DNA of 18,260 bases from Rhodobacterales bacterium UBA5972. Lineage in GTDB: Bacteria; Pseudomonadota; Alphaproteobacteria; Rhodobacterales; Rhodobacteraceae. A program made the translations under genes and the position numbers. The stretch's first letter is position 1, and each line of letters starts with the position of its first letter. The DNA is taken from contig DJBQ01000056.1 in NCBI GenBank assembly GCA_002430125.1, positions 43,230 to 61,489 of the forward strand. The letters are read 5' to 3'. Under the pieces are notes generated by a model. The model was not told the DNA's origin, searched no databases, and saw nothing but the letters and a program-made list of their open reading frames with translations. This document shows, piece after piece, positions 8,647 through 15,217 of the stretch.

Positions 8647-9091
8647 ATGGTGCTGAAAGTCTATTTATCCGGTGAAATACACACCAATTGGCGTGAAGAA
8701 ATCTGCACCGGTGCGGCCAATCTGCCGGTGGAGTTTTCCGGCCCGGTGACCGATCATGCGGCGTCAGATGATTGCGGTGCGACGATTCTTGGGGCTGAGG
8801 CGGACAAATTCTGAGCACGACCATAAGGGTGCAAAACTGAACGCGATCCGCACCCGCAAAGGGATTTTGGATGCTGACGTGGTGGTTGTGCGCTTTGGCG
8901 AGAAATACAAGCAATGGAACGCAGCCTTTGATGCGGGATATGCGGCGGCCCTTGGGAAATCGCTGATCATTCTGCACGCAGCTGAACATCAGCATGCGCT
9001 GAAAGAGGTGGATGCAGCAGCTTTGGCAGTGGCTGAACACCCGGCGCAGGTTGTCCGGATGCTGGCCTATATTTTACAAGGGCGGCTTTAA
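8647..9091 (+). pseudogene. ytoQ: YtoQ family protein gene with single-base frameshift
   Basis: YtoQ proteins are small (~148 aa) bacterial proteins of unknown biochemical role with a nucleoside 2-deoxyribosyltransferase-like fold. Reading from ATG 8647 gives LKVYLSGEIHTNWREEI..., then FSGPVTDHAASDDCG and LGAEADKF, a textbook YtoQ N-terminus, and then TGA at 8812-8814. The next frame resumes at once with HDHKGAKLNAIRTRKG, VVVRFGEKYKQWNAAFDAGY and LKEVDAAALAVAEHPAQVV up to a stop at 9091. Family members have F-W-x-D-H-K at the junction. Removing A8814 turns TTC-TGAG-CAC into TTC-TGG-CAC (F-W-H) and restores one 147-aa chain. Both halves look undamaged, so this is either a very recent mutation or a sequencing error. 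It sits one base after the FAD oxidoreductase and has GAAGGGA upstream. Its stop overlaps the stop of the convergent transferase gene. Confidence 0.85.
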
Positions 9092-9789
9092 GGCCGCGCT
9101 GGATTGACCAAGCCGCGCTGCACCGCCGGGCGCGCCAGACAGCGTTCAAGATAGGCGTCAATATTCGCCAGATCGTCCCAGTCGACCAAGGCACCAGCCT
9201 GATAGAAATCGCGCAGCGCCCGCAGCCACGGGAAAATCGCGATATCGGCAATGGAATAGTCGTCCATCACAAATTCGCGCCCCTCAAGGCGTTGATCCAG
9301 AACAGCCAGCAGTCGTTCGCTTTCGTCAATATAGCGCTGGCGCGGACGCGGATCTTCGATGTCTTTACCGGCGAACTTGACGAAATAGCCAAGTTGGCCG
9401 AACATCGGCCCGACGCCGCCCATTTGCCACATCAACCATTGAAGGGTTTCATAGCGTTTCGCTGGATCAGCCGACAGCAACTTGCCGGTCTTTTCCGCCA
9501 GATAAATCAGGATCACGCCGCTTTCAAACAGGGCAAGTGGTTTGCCGCCGGGCCCATCAGGGTCAATGATCGCCGGGATTTTGTTGTTTGGGTTCAGTGA
9601 CAGGAATTCCGGCGTCATTTGATCGCCGTCACCAAAGTTCACCAGATGCGCGTCATAAGGCAGCCCGATTTCCTCCAGTGCAATCGAGGCTTTGACACCA
9701 TTTGGTGTGGTAAGCGAGTAAAGCTGGATATGCGAGGGATTGACCGGCGGCCAGCGCTTGGTGATCGGAAAATCTGTGAGGTTTTTCAT
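9088..9789 (-). CDS. Glutathione S-transferase, YghU/YfcG (Nu class) type
   Basis: Cytosolic thioredoxin-fold plus helical-domain protein of 233 aa. The E. coli relatives YfcG and YghU bind glutathione or glutathione disulfide and reduce disulfides and peroxides rather than conjugate xenobiotics. Features: N-terminal FPITKRWP extension typical of this class; IQLYSLTTPNGVKASIALEE (the TPNG turn replaces the Tyr/Ser/Cys of other GSTs); NPNNKIPAI with the cis-proline; FESGVILIYLAEK with the glutathione-contacting ES pair; GYFVKFA; and the C-terminal SIADIAIFPWLR N-capping box. The start at 9789 gives MKNLTDFPITKRWP, matching family N-termini; ATG 9804 would add five residues, and neither has a clear ribosome binding site. 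The gene converges on ytoQ, and the two TAA stops share bases 9089-9090. Confidence 0.9.
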   Translation of the reverse strand: MKNLTDFPITKRWPPVNPSHIQLYSLTTPNGVKASIALEEIGLPYDAHLVNFGDGDQMTPEFLSLNPNNKIPAIIDPDGPGGKPLALFESGVILIYLAEKTGKLLSADPAKRYETLQWLMWQMGGVGPMFGQLGYFVKFAGKDIEDPRPRQRYIDESERLLAVLDQRLEGREFVMDDYSIADIAIFPWLRALRDFYQAGALVDWDDLANIDAYLERCLARPAVQRGLVNPARP

Positions 9790-9848
9790 TATGATAAGAC
9801 TCATTTTTTGGAAAGTCGGACAGGGATACTGGCTTCAAGGTAATTACG

Positions 9849-9890
9849 CGTGGATAAATTGCAAAGGGCAACCGGGCGCTCTGTGGATAA
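9849..9890 (-). promoter_or_regulatory. Two DnaA-box-like sites upstream of mscL
   Basis: CGTGGATAA at 9849-9857 and TGTGGATAA at 9882-9890 read on the minus strand as TTATCCACG and TTATCCACA. The second is an exact match to the classic DnaA box and the first differs at the last base. They share orientation and are 33 bases apart, about three helical turns, in the 166-base divergent gap between the transferase gene and mscL. DnaA could regulate either gene or be titrated here; no replication genes are nearby. Confidence 0.45.
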
Positions 9891-9895
9891 GTTTC

Positions 9896-9924
9896 TTGAT
9901 TTATTGCAGAACCTGACGCTTTAA
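9896..9924 (+). promoter_or_regulatory. Possible sigma-70 promoter for mscL
   Basis: TTGATT (9896-9901) is followed after 17 bases by CTTTAA (9919-9924). The first element fits a -35 box; the second is a poor -10 match. A CATAAA at 9930-9935 is a better -10 but has no -35 at the right distance. The 3' DnaA-box-like site ends five bases before the -35. This is a weak prediction. Confidence 0.25.
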
Positions 9925-9955
9925 GCGCGCATAAACCAGTAGAGGGACTGAAACT

Positions 9956-10351
9956 ATGCTAAAAGAATTCAAGGATTTTATCGCCAAGGGCAATGTCATG
10001 GACATGGCTGTTGGTATTATCATCGGCGCGGCGTTTACCGCGATTGTGACGTCATTGGTGGGCGATCTGATCAATCCGATCATTAGTCTGGTTACCGGCG
10101 GCGTTGATTTTTCCGGCTTGAAAATCATGTTGGGTGATGGGCCTGATGCGGCCTCGTTCAATTACGGCAGCTTCATTAATGCGGTGATCAACTTTTTGAT
10201 TATTGCGTTTGTGGTCTTCATGTTGGTGCGTTCTGTGAACAAGATCAAAAACGCAGCAGCGAAAGAAGAAGCAGCGGCGGCACCTGCTGCTCCGGCTGGA
10301 CCCAGCGAGATTGATCTGCTGACCGAAATTCGCGACGCTTTGAAGAAATAA
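9956..10351 (+). CDS. mscL: Large-conductance mechanosensitive channel
   Basis: Inner-membrane homopentameric channel that opens under membrane tension to release solutes during hypo-osmotic shock. The 131-aa protein shows the full family order: N-terminal amphipathic helix [21 protein letters not shown]1 from about 15 to 44 ([23 protein letters not shown]); a periplasmic loop with [12 protein letters not shown] and FNYG; TM2 about 73-95 ([19 protein letters not shown]); then a charged linker with [14 protein letters not shown], an Ala/Pro stretch, and a C-terminal amphipathic helix [14 protein letters not shown], which forms the cytoplasmic bundle. AGAGGG at 9941-9946 is a good ribosome binding site. 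Transcription probably ends at the strong hairpin just downstream, shared with the convergent ald gene. The pore-lining Gly/Ala residues of TM1 are intact. Confidence 0.97.
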   Translation: MLKEFKDFIAKGNVMDMAVGIIIGAAFTAIVTSLVGDLINPIISLVTGGVDFSGLKIMLGDGPDAASFNYGSFINAVINFLIIAFVVFMLVRSVNKIKNAAAKEEAAAAPAAPAGPSEIDLLTEIRDALKK

Positions 10352-10365
10352 TATTGGCGTAATAA

Positions 10366-10395
10366 AAAATGGCCCGCCAAACAGCGGGCCATTTT
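10366..10395. terminator. Bidirectional terminator between mscL and ald
   Basis: A perfect 12-bp stem AAAATGGCCCGC/GCGGGCCATTTT encloses the six-base loop CAAACA. The A-run on the left and T-run on the right provide a U-tract in both transcripts. It lies 14 bases after the mscL stop and 16 bases past the ald stop. Confidence 0.9.
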
Positions 10396-10411
10396 GCGTT
10401 GGAAATATCGT

Positions 10412-11530
10412 TTATTTCTTCAGTGCAGCACTTGGCGCCAGAACATCAATACCCAGTGCTTTACCAACCGCAGCATAGGTCAGATGACCAGCGTGCACGT
10501 TCAAGCCATTCAGCAGATGCGCATCATCCTCGCAGGCTTTGCGCCAGCCCTTGTCAGCCAAAGCCAACATGAACGGCATCGTCGCATTCCCCAGCGCAAT
10601 GGTTGACGTACGTGCAACCGCACCCGGCATATTCGCCACGCAGTAATGCATGATACCGTCAACTTCATAGATCGGATCGTCATGGGTTGTGGCGTGCGAG
10701 GTTTCAAAACAACCACCCTGATCGATCGCCACATCGACAATCGCCGCACCCGGACGCATCATGCCAAGATCAGCGCGGCTGACCAGTTTTGGCGCTTCGG
10801 CACCCGGCACCAGAACCGCCCCAATTACCAGATCGGCATCCGCAATCAGTTCATGTGTATTACCTTTAGAGGCATAGCGGGTCTTGAACTGATGCCCGAA
10901 CACATCATCTAGATACCGCATCCGGTTCAGGGACATATCAAGTACCGACACGTCAGCACCCATTCCGGCAGCAACCCGTGCTGCATGCGTACCGACAACA
11001 CCACCACCGATCACAACGACCCGTGCCGGACCAACACCCGGAACGCCGCCCAACAACACACCGCGACCGCCATTGGCCTTTTGCAGGGTCCAGGCACCGA
11101 CTTGCGGCGCCAGTTTGCCGGCAACTTCTGACATCGGGGCCAGCAAAGGCAAGCCACCAGCGCGGTCAGTTACGGTTTCATAGGCGATACCGGTCACACC
11201 TGAGGCCAGCAAATCGCGGGTTTGGTCTGGGTCCGGGGCCAAATGCAGATAGGTGAACAGGATCTGATTTTCGCGCAGTTGTTTGCGTTCAACCGGCTGT
11301 GGTTCCTTAACCTTGACCACCATATCCGCCGTGGCAAAAATTTCGGCGGCGGTATCAACGATTACAGCACCAACAGCGGTATACTGATCATCAGGAAAGC
11401 CAGCTCCGACGCCGGCGTTCTTTTCAATGATCACCTTGTGGCCACGCGAAATTGCCTCAAGCGCTGCGGCGGGGGTCATCCCGACGCGATATTCCTGGTT
11501 CTTGATCTCTTTTGGACATCCGATAAGCAT
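10412..11530 (-). CDS. ald: Alanine dehydrogenase
   Basis: NAD-dependent enzyme interconverting L-alanine and pyruvate plus ammonia, cytosolic and usually hexameric; it serves alanine catabolism or nitrogen assimilation. The 372-aa length is standard. The N-terminus MLIGCPKEIKNQEYRVGMTP is the family signature. Lys75 (KVKEP) and His96 (YLHLAP) correspond to the known substrate-binding and catalytic residues. The NAD-binding motif GGGVVGTHAARVAAGMGADV starts near residue 175. DVAIDQGG and NMPGAVARTSTIALGNA follow in the expected places. The ATG at 11530 has GGGGAGAG about five bases upstream. The gene is divergent from an Lrp/AsnC-type regulator, which very likely controls it in response to alanine. 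Its 3' end meets the shared terminator with mscL. Confidence 0.97.
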   Translation of the reverse strand: MLIGCPKEIKNQEYRVGMTPAAALEAISRGHKVIIEKNAGVGAGFPDDQYTAVGAVIVDTAAEIFATADMVVKVKEPQPVERKQLRENQILFTYLHLAPDPDQTRDLLASGVTGIAYETVTDRAGGLPLLAPMSEVAGKLAPQVGAWTLQKANGGRGVLLGGVPGVGPARVVVIGGGVVGTHAARVAAGMGADVSVLDMSLNRMRYLDDVFGHQFKTRYASKGNTHELIADADLVIGAVLVPGAEAPKLVSRADLGMMRPGAAIVDVAIDQGGCFETSHATTHDDPIYEVDGIMHYCVANMPGAVARTSTIALGNATMPFMLALADKGWRKACEDDAHLLNGLNVHAGHLTYAAVGKALGIDVLAPSAALKK

Positions 11531-11675
11531 GGTCTCTCCCCATAAATGCGTTCCTGATTTCGGCCAATCTGCCTGACTCGCTTGCGAATTGCCTTGCTAT
11601 TTTCGCTTCTAAATCCGGCATTTTGTGATAGAATCCACGAAGAAGTGGCACATTCACGCAAGGATATTGCTCAAA
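11531..11675. promoter_or_regulatory. Divergent ald / Lrp-regulator control region with inverted repeats
   Basis: This 145-base gap must hold both promoters. Two inverted repeats stand out: GCGAA-N13-TTCGC (11584-11606), in an AT-rich core with CTATTTT, and CCAC-N6-GTGG (11635-11648), 28 bases before the regulator's ATG. Either could be an operator for the Lrp/AsnC protein, the second fitting autoregulation. Lrp sites are degenerate, so neither can be assigned from sequence alone. Confidence 0.4.
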
Positions 11676-12134
11676 ATGGAAATTGACGAAACGGATCGTC
11701 GAATCTTGATCGTGCTTCAAAAATACGGCCGGATACCGAATGCCGAACTGGCCGAGCGGATAAATTTGTCAGCATCAGCCTGCCATCGCCGGGTGCAACG
11801 GCTTGAGAAAAGCCGGGTGATCACCGGATATGTGGCGCTGCTTGACCCGCGCGAGGTGGACCGCCGGACAACTGTGTTCGTGGAAATAACCCTGTCTGGT
11901 CAGGCGGATGAGGTGCTTGAGGCCTTTGAGAAAGAAGTCGCCCGCATCCCGGATGTGCTGGAATGTCACCTGATGGCAGGCACAGCGGATTACCTGCTGA
12001 AAGTCGTGGCGCGTGATACCGACGATTTCGCGCGCATCCACCGCCAACATCTGGCCCGCTTGCCGGGGGTGGCGCAAATGCACTCGTCATTTGCGTTACG
12101 GACGGTGTCAAAAACCACAGCCCTGCCGCTTTAA
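11676..12134 (+). CDS. Lrp/AsnC family transcriptional regulator, divergent from ald
   Basis: Feast/famine-type DNA-binding protein of 152 aa. The N-terminal winged helix-turn-helix is EIDETDRRILIVLQKYGRIPN followed by ELAERINLSASACHRRVQRLEK with the recognition helix; after the ITGYVALLDP hinge comes the C-terminal RAM ligand-binding domain (TVFVEITLSGQ, VLECHLMAGTADYLLKVVA, TDDFARIHRQHLARLPGV). ATG 11676 was chosen over ATG 11625 because MEIDETDRRIL is the usual start and AAGGA lies at 11660-11664. Its position opposite ald suggests an activator or repressor of alanine dehydrogenase, as for AldR or BkdR-type relatives, but the ligand is inference. Its stop overlaps that of azlD from the other strand within TTTAA. 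Confidence 0.93.
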   Translation: MEIDETDRRILIVLQKYGRIPNAELAERINLSASACHRRVQRLEKSRVITGYVALLDPREVDRRTTVFVEITLSGQADEVLEAFEKEVARIPDVLECHLMAGTADYLLKVVARDTDDFARIHRQHLARLPGVAQMHSSFALRTVSKTTALPL

Positions 12135-12457
12135 GTCAGCAAATATTGCACGGCGTAAAGCGTGATCATCCCGCCAAGCACAGCGCCGACAACGCTTTTG
12201 CGCCACATACCAATGGCGAAAGCCGCCACAGCGGCGACCAGACGCGCCGGGTCAGTATGTCCGCCAGTGGCAGATGGCCACATAATCAAAGGGGCAATCA
12301 ATCCGGGCATTACAGCAACTGCCGTGTACCGCAGATGTCGCAGCACCCATTCCGGCAATTCACGTCCTCCGATCAGGCCTAAAAACGATAAGCGTATCAG
12401 ATAGGTGCCGATCCCAAGCCCGACAATCACGATCCAAAGCGTGGTCTTATCAATCAT
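12131..12457 (-). CDS. azlD: Branched-chain amino acid export subunit, AzlD family
   Basis: Small inner-membrane protein of 108 aa with three to four hydrophobic helices (LWIVIVGLGIGTYLIRLSFL; YTAVAVMPGLIAPLIMW; LVAAVAAFAIGMW; VVGAVLGGMITLYAVQYLL). AzlD partners with AzlC in LIV-E-type exporters of branched-chain amino acids and analogues. The TYLIRxSF and RYxAxAVMPGLIAP motifs are characteristic. Its ATG lies inside the end of azlC, overlapping by eight bases (ATGATTGA), so the two are translationally coupled. The substrate is inferred from the family; some members export other amino acids such as methionine. Confidence 0.92.
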   Translation of the reverse strand: MIDKTTLWIVIVGLGIGTYLIRLSFLGLIGGRELPEWVLRHLRYTAVAVMPGLIAPLIMWPSATGGHTDPARLVAAVAAFAIGMWRKSVVGAVLGGMITLYAVQYLLT

Positions 12458-13166
12458 GCGCCGCCCGCCGTTTCAGCCACAGTTCAACTTGTGCACCGGC
12501 AATCATCGCCAGAATGGCCGCAATTATCAGGCCCAGATTATAAGGCACCCATATCAGGGCCAGGGTCGCTGCAACTGAAACCAGTGCTGCCACAAAATGC
12601 GGCAAGCTGCGCATCATCGGTGCGGTCAGCGCAATAAAACAAATCGGAATCGCAAAATCGAGCGAGAGTTCCGCTGGGATTTTCTGCCCGGCCACCGCGC
12701 CAACATAGGAAAACACATACCAAAGCGGCACAATCGGCGTAAGGCAGCCAAAGTAATAGGCGATTTTGTGTGCCTGGCTCATCGCTGGCTGCTCTTCAAA
12801 TTTCTTGAAGGCCACCGCAAAGGCTTGATCTACCATGAAATACGCCATCAACGCGCGCAGCCAAAACGGAGTTTTACCCAGATGCGGCACCAAAGCCGCC
12901 GAATACATCGCCAACCGCAGATTGACCGCCAGCGCCGTCAGCAACACAATAAAGGTCGGCGCATGGTCCAGCATCAGCGAAATCGCCGTAAACTGCGCTG
13001 CTCCGGCCACCACCAGCGCCGACATGGTCATGGTTTCAACCAGATCAAGCCCGGCATCAATTGAAATCACCCCGAACAGCAATGCGAAAGGGACAGCGAC
13101 CAGAATAAACGGACTGCCGTCGCGAAAACCGGACCAGAAGACGGATTTTAGGGTGTTGCTTGTCAT
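12450..13166 (-). CDS. azlC: Branched-chain amino acid export permease, AzlC family
   Basis: Inner-membrane permease of 238 aa, the large subunit of an AzlCD exporter. The family pattern is clear: FWSGFRDGSPFILVAVPFALLFG at the N-terminus, then SALVVAGAAQFTAISLM, the conserved VNLRLAMYSAALVPHL, AYFMVDQAFAV, a YYFG loop, and paired C-terminal helices with VSVAATLALIWVPYNLGLI. Length and about seven hydrophobic segments are normal. It is the first gene of a two-gene minus-strand operon with azlD and is divergent from fdhD across a 56-base gap that must contain both 5' regions. ATG 13166 has only a weak GGGCTGG upstream. An amino-acid-linked role fits the nearby ald/Lrp pair, but common regulation is not shown. 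Confidence 0.93.
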   Translation of the reverse strand: MTSNTLKSVFWSGFRDGSPFILVAVPFALLFGVISIDAGLDLVETMTMSALVVAGAAQFTAISLMLDHAPTFIVLLTALAVNLRLAMYSAALVPHLGKTPFWLRALMAYFMVDQAFAVAFKKFEEQPAMSQAHKIAYYFGCLTPIVPLWYVFSYVGAVAGQKIPAELSLDFAIPICFIALTAPMMRSLPHFVAALVSVAATLALIWVPYNLGLIIAAILAMIAGAQVELWLKRRAAHD

Positions 13167-13222
13167 TCCAGCCCATTAGATTGAATCCGTACTGCCTAGG
13201 CTGAAACCCCCGCGAGGTTCAA

Positions 13223-14110
13223 TTGCCAAAACGTTCTGACGTGAAAGAATTCATAATCGCCCCCGATCCGGGCGCAACCCGGTTGACCCGGCAGGTCAGC
13301 GGGTTTGACCAGTTCGGGGTCAAGGTCGATCTGTCGGTGGTCGAAGAACGACCCTTGACGATTTACCTCAACCGGCAGGAAATCGTCACAGCGATGACAA
13401 TCGGCGATTACCCCGAATACCTGGCGCTCGGGTTCCTGCGCAACCAGCGCATGCTTTCTGATGACGACCAGATCCTGCGCGTTGATTATGACGAGGAACT
13501 GGAAACCGTTGTGGTGCGCACCGCGGTTGAAACCAATTTTGAAGACAAGCTGAAAAAGAAAACCCGCACGTCGGGCTGTGCTGTCGGCACGGTGTTTGGT
13601 GATATGATGGAGGGGCTTGATAGTATCCAACTGCCGCAAACCCCGGTCAAAACCTCGTGGCTTTACGCGCTTGCTGCCAAGATCAACACCACTCCCAGCC
13701 TTTATCTTTCGGCAGGCGCAATCCACGGCACGGTTCTGTGCCACCAAGATCAGCCGCTGGTCTATATGGAGGATGTCGGCCGCCACAACGCCGTTGATAA
13801 AATCGCGGGCTGGATGCTGTCAGAAAACGTACCGGCAGGCGACAAGATCCTTTACACCACCGGTCGGCTGACCTCGGAAATGGTGATCAAAACCACGATG
13901 ATGGGCATTCCCGTTCTGGCCTCACGATCAGGCTTCACCGCTTGGGGCGTGGAAATTGCCCGCCAGGTCGGCCTGACCCTGATCGGCCGGATGCGCGGTC
14001 AACGGTTCGTTTGCCTGTCTGGTGAAGACCGCCTGATCCGCGACGCCGATCCCGGCGCAGTCTCTGACGAGGGCCGCAAGTCTGCCCGCAAGGGGGGCGG
14101 CGATGATTAA
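13223..14110 (+). CDS. fdhD: FdhD, sulfurtransferase for formate dehydrogenase maturation
   Basis: Cytosolic accessory protein that transfers sulfur from a cysteine desulfurase to the bis-MGD molybdenum cofactor before insertion into formate dehydrogenase. It is 295 aa. Motifs: ERPLTIYLNRQEIVTAMTIG at the N-terminus; YLALGFLRNQ; KTRTSGC with Cys119 on the sulfur-transfer loop; LYLSAGAIHGTVL; MEDVGRHNAVDKIAGW; LYTTGRLTSEMVIK; ASRSGFTAWGVEIA; and GRMRGQRFVCL. The second cysteine of the E. coli CxxC motif is absent (119 CAVG 122). The start is TTG 13223, with GAGG at 13214-13217 five bases upstream; no better ATG precedes the conserved region. The gene opens the fdhD-mobA-mobB-moeA operon, and mobA overlaps its last eight bases. 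Confidence 0.95.
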   Translation: MPKRSDVKEFIIAPDPGATRLTRQVSGFDQFGVKVDLSVVEERPLTIYLNRQEIVTAMTIGDYPEYLALGFLRNQRMLSDDDQILRVDYDEELETVVVRTAVETNFEDKLKKKTRTSGCAVGTVFGDMMEGLDSIQLPQTPVKTSWLYALAAKINTTPSLYLSAGAIHGTVLCHQDQPLVYMEDVGRHNAVDKIAGWMLSENVPAGDKILYTTGRLTSEMVIKTTMMGIPVLASRSGFTAWGVEIARQVGLTLIGRMRGQRFVCLSGEDRLIRDADPGAVSDEGRKSARKGGGDD

Positions 14111-14723
14111 ACCTCTCGGCATCATCCTTGCCGGTGGCCAGTCAACCCGCATGGGCGGCGGTGACAAAGGGCTGCTTGACCTCGCTGGTAAACCGCTGCT
14201 GGCGCATGTGATCGACCGTCTGGCACCACAAGCTTCAGCCATTGCCCTAAACGCCAATGGCGACGCCAGCCGTTTTGCGGCCTACAACCTGCCGGTGATC
14301 GCCGACAGTATCGATGGTTTTGCTGGTCCTTTGGCTGGCGTTCTCGCAGGCCTTGACTGGGCCTCCGAACATGGTGCCAGCCATATCGTTACCGCCGCTG
14401 CCGACACACCGTTTTTCCCCACCGATCTGGTCGCGCGCCTAATGACCGCCCTTTCTGCGCAAACACCTATATCCATGGCCACAACCCCCGATCCCGAACG
14501 CAGCAACAACCGGCATCCGACCTTCGCCATCTGGCCGGTTGCCCTGCGGAACGATTTGCGGGCGGCGCTGACGGCTGGGTTGCGCAAAGTTATCCTGTGG
14601 ACGGATCAGCATGGCTGTGCCGAAGTGGAATTCGCAGCGACCCCCTTTGATCCGTTTTTCAACGTCAACACGCCTGCCGATATAGCCCGCGCCAGGATGT
14701 TGCTGGCCGAGGGGCAATCATGA
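14103..14723 (+). CDS. mobA: Molybdenum cofactor guanylyltransferase
   Basis: Cytosolic nucleotidyltransferase that couples GMP from GTP to molybdopterin, giving the MGD cofactor used by DMSO-reductase-family enzymes such as formate dehydrogenase. The 206-aa protein starts with the GT-A-type signature ILAGGQSTRMGGGDKGLLDLAGK (residues 8-30), followed by the DRLAP helix, GFAGPLAGVLAGLDWA, the Mg-binding acid in VTAAADTPFFP, the HPTFAIWP segment and the C-terminal FFNVNTPADIARAR. All are in family order and spacing. The ATG lies inside the fdhD end (eight-base overlap), and the stop overlaps the mobB start by four bases, so the operon is tightly coupled. No defects seen. Confidence 0.96.
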   Translation: MIKPLGIILAGGQSTRMGGGDKGLLDLAGKPLLAHVIDRLAPQASAIALNANGDASRFAAYNLPVIADSIDGFAGPLAGVLAGLDWASEHGASHIVTAAADTPFFPTDLVARLMTALSAQTPISMATTPDPERSNNRHPTFAIWPVALRNDLRAALTAGLRKVILWTDQHGCAEVEFAATPFDPFFNVNTPADIARARMLLAEGQS

Positions 14724-15217
14724 AAGTCTTTGGCGTCGTCGGCTGGAAAAACAACGGCAAAACCGGCCTGATGGAACGCTTGGTGCGCGAAATCACCAGC
14801 CGGGGCTTTACAGTGTCCAGCATCAAGCACGCACATCACAGCTTTGACATCGACCATGAAGGCAAAGACAGCTTTCGCCACCGCGAGGCGGGTGCGCAAG
14901 AGGTGCTGTTATCTTCACGCTCGCGATGGGCATTGATGCACGAAATGCGCAATGAACCCGAAATGACGCTTACAGCCCTGATGCAGCGCTTGCGCCCGGT
15001 CGATCTGGTTCTGGTTGAAGGTTACAAACGCGACAATCACGCCAAGATCGAGGCCCACCGGGTTTCAACCGGACAAAAACCGATTGCCTTTGACGACGAT
15101 ACTGTCGTGGCGCTGGCCAGCGACGTTGACCTTAAAGGCCTGAAACAACCGGTGTTTTCGCTGGACGATACGAACGCAATCGCGGATTTTATTCTGGCGC
15201 ATGTGGGGCTGACCTGA
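14720..15217 (+). CDS. mobB: Molybdopterin-guanine dinucleotide biosynthesis adaptor MobB
   Basis: GTP-binding P-loop protein of 165 aa that assists MobA in MGD formation; dispensable in E. coli but widely conserved. Residues 1-20 give the strand and Walker A (VVGWKNNGKTGLMERLV, P-loop GWKNNGKT), followed by SIKHAHHSFDIDHEGKDSFRHREAGAQ, the typical MobB His/Asp-rich segment, then VLVEGYKRDNHAKIEAHR as the Walker B-like and base-recognition part. The C-terminus (PVFSLDDTNAIADFILAHV) is standard. The start overlaps the mobA stop as ATGA, and the TGA stop shares its last base with the moeA ATG. Confidence 0.95.
   Translation: MKVFGVVGWKNNGKTGLMERLVREITSRGFTVSSIKHAHHSFDIDHEGKDSFRHREAGAQEVLLSSRSRWALMHEMRNEPEMTLTALMQRLRPVDLVLVEGYKRDNHAKIEAHRVSTGQKPIAFDDDTVVALASDVDLKGLKQPVFSLDDTNAIADFILAHVGLT

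Noticed and set aside
8809..8818. Programmed +1 frameshift in ytoQ, as in prfB
   Set aside because: No Shine-Dalgarno-like stimulator at the right distance, TTC is a poor slip codon, and a shift would drop the conserved Trp that a one-base correction restores.
9840..9955. Chromosome or plasmid replication origin
   Set aside because: Only two DnaA boxes, no AT-rich unwinding repeats, and no dnaA, repABC or parAB neighbours.
13177..13225. ATTGAA...TTCAAT inverted repeat in the azlC/fdhD gap as an operator
   Set aside because: Six-base arms in a short AT/GC mixed gap are expected by chance; the right arm overlaps the fdhD start codon context.
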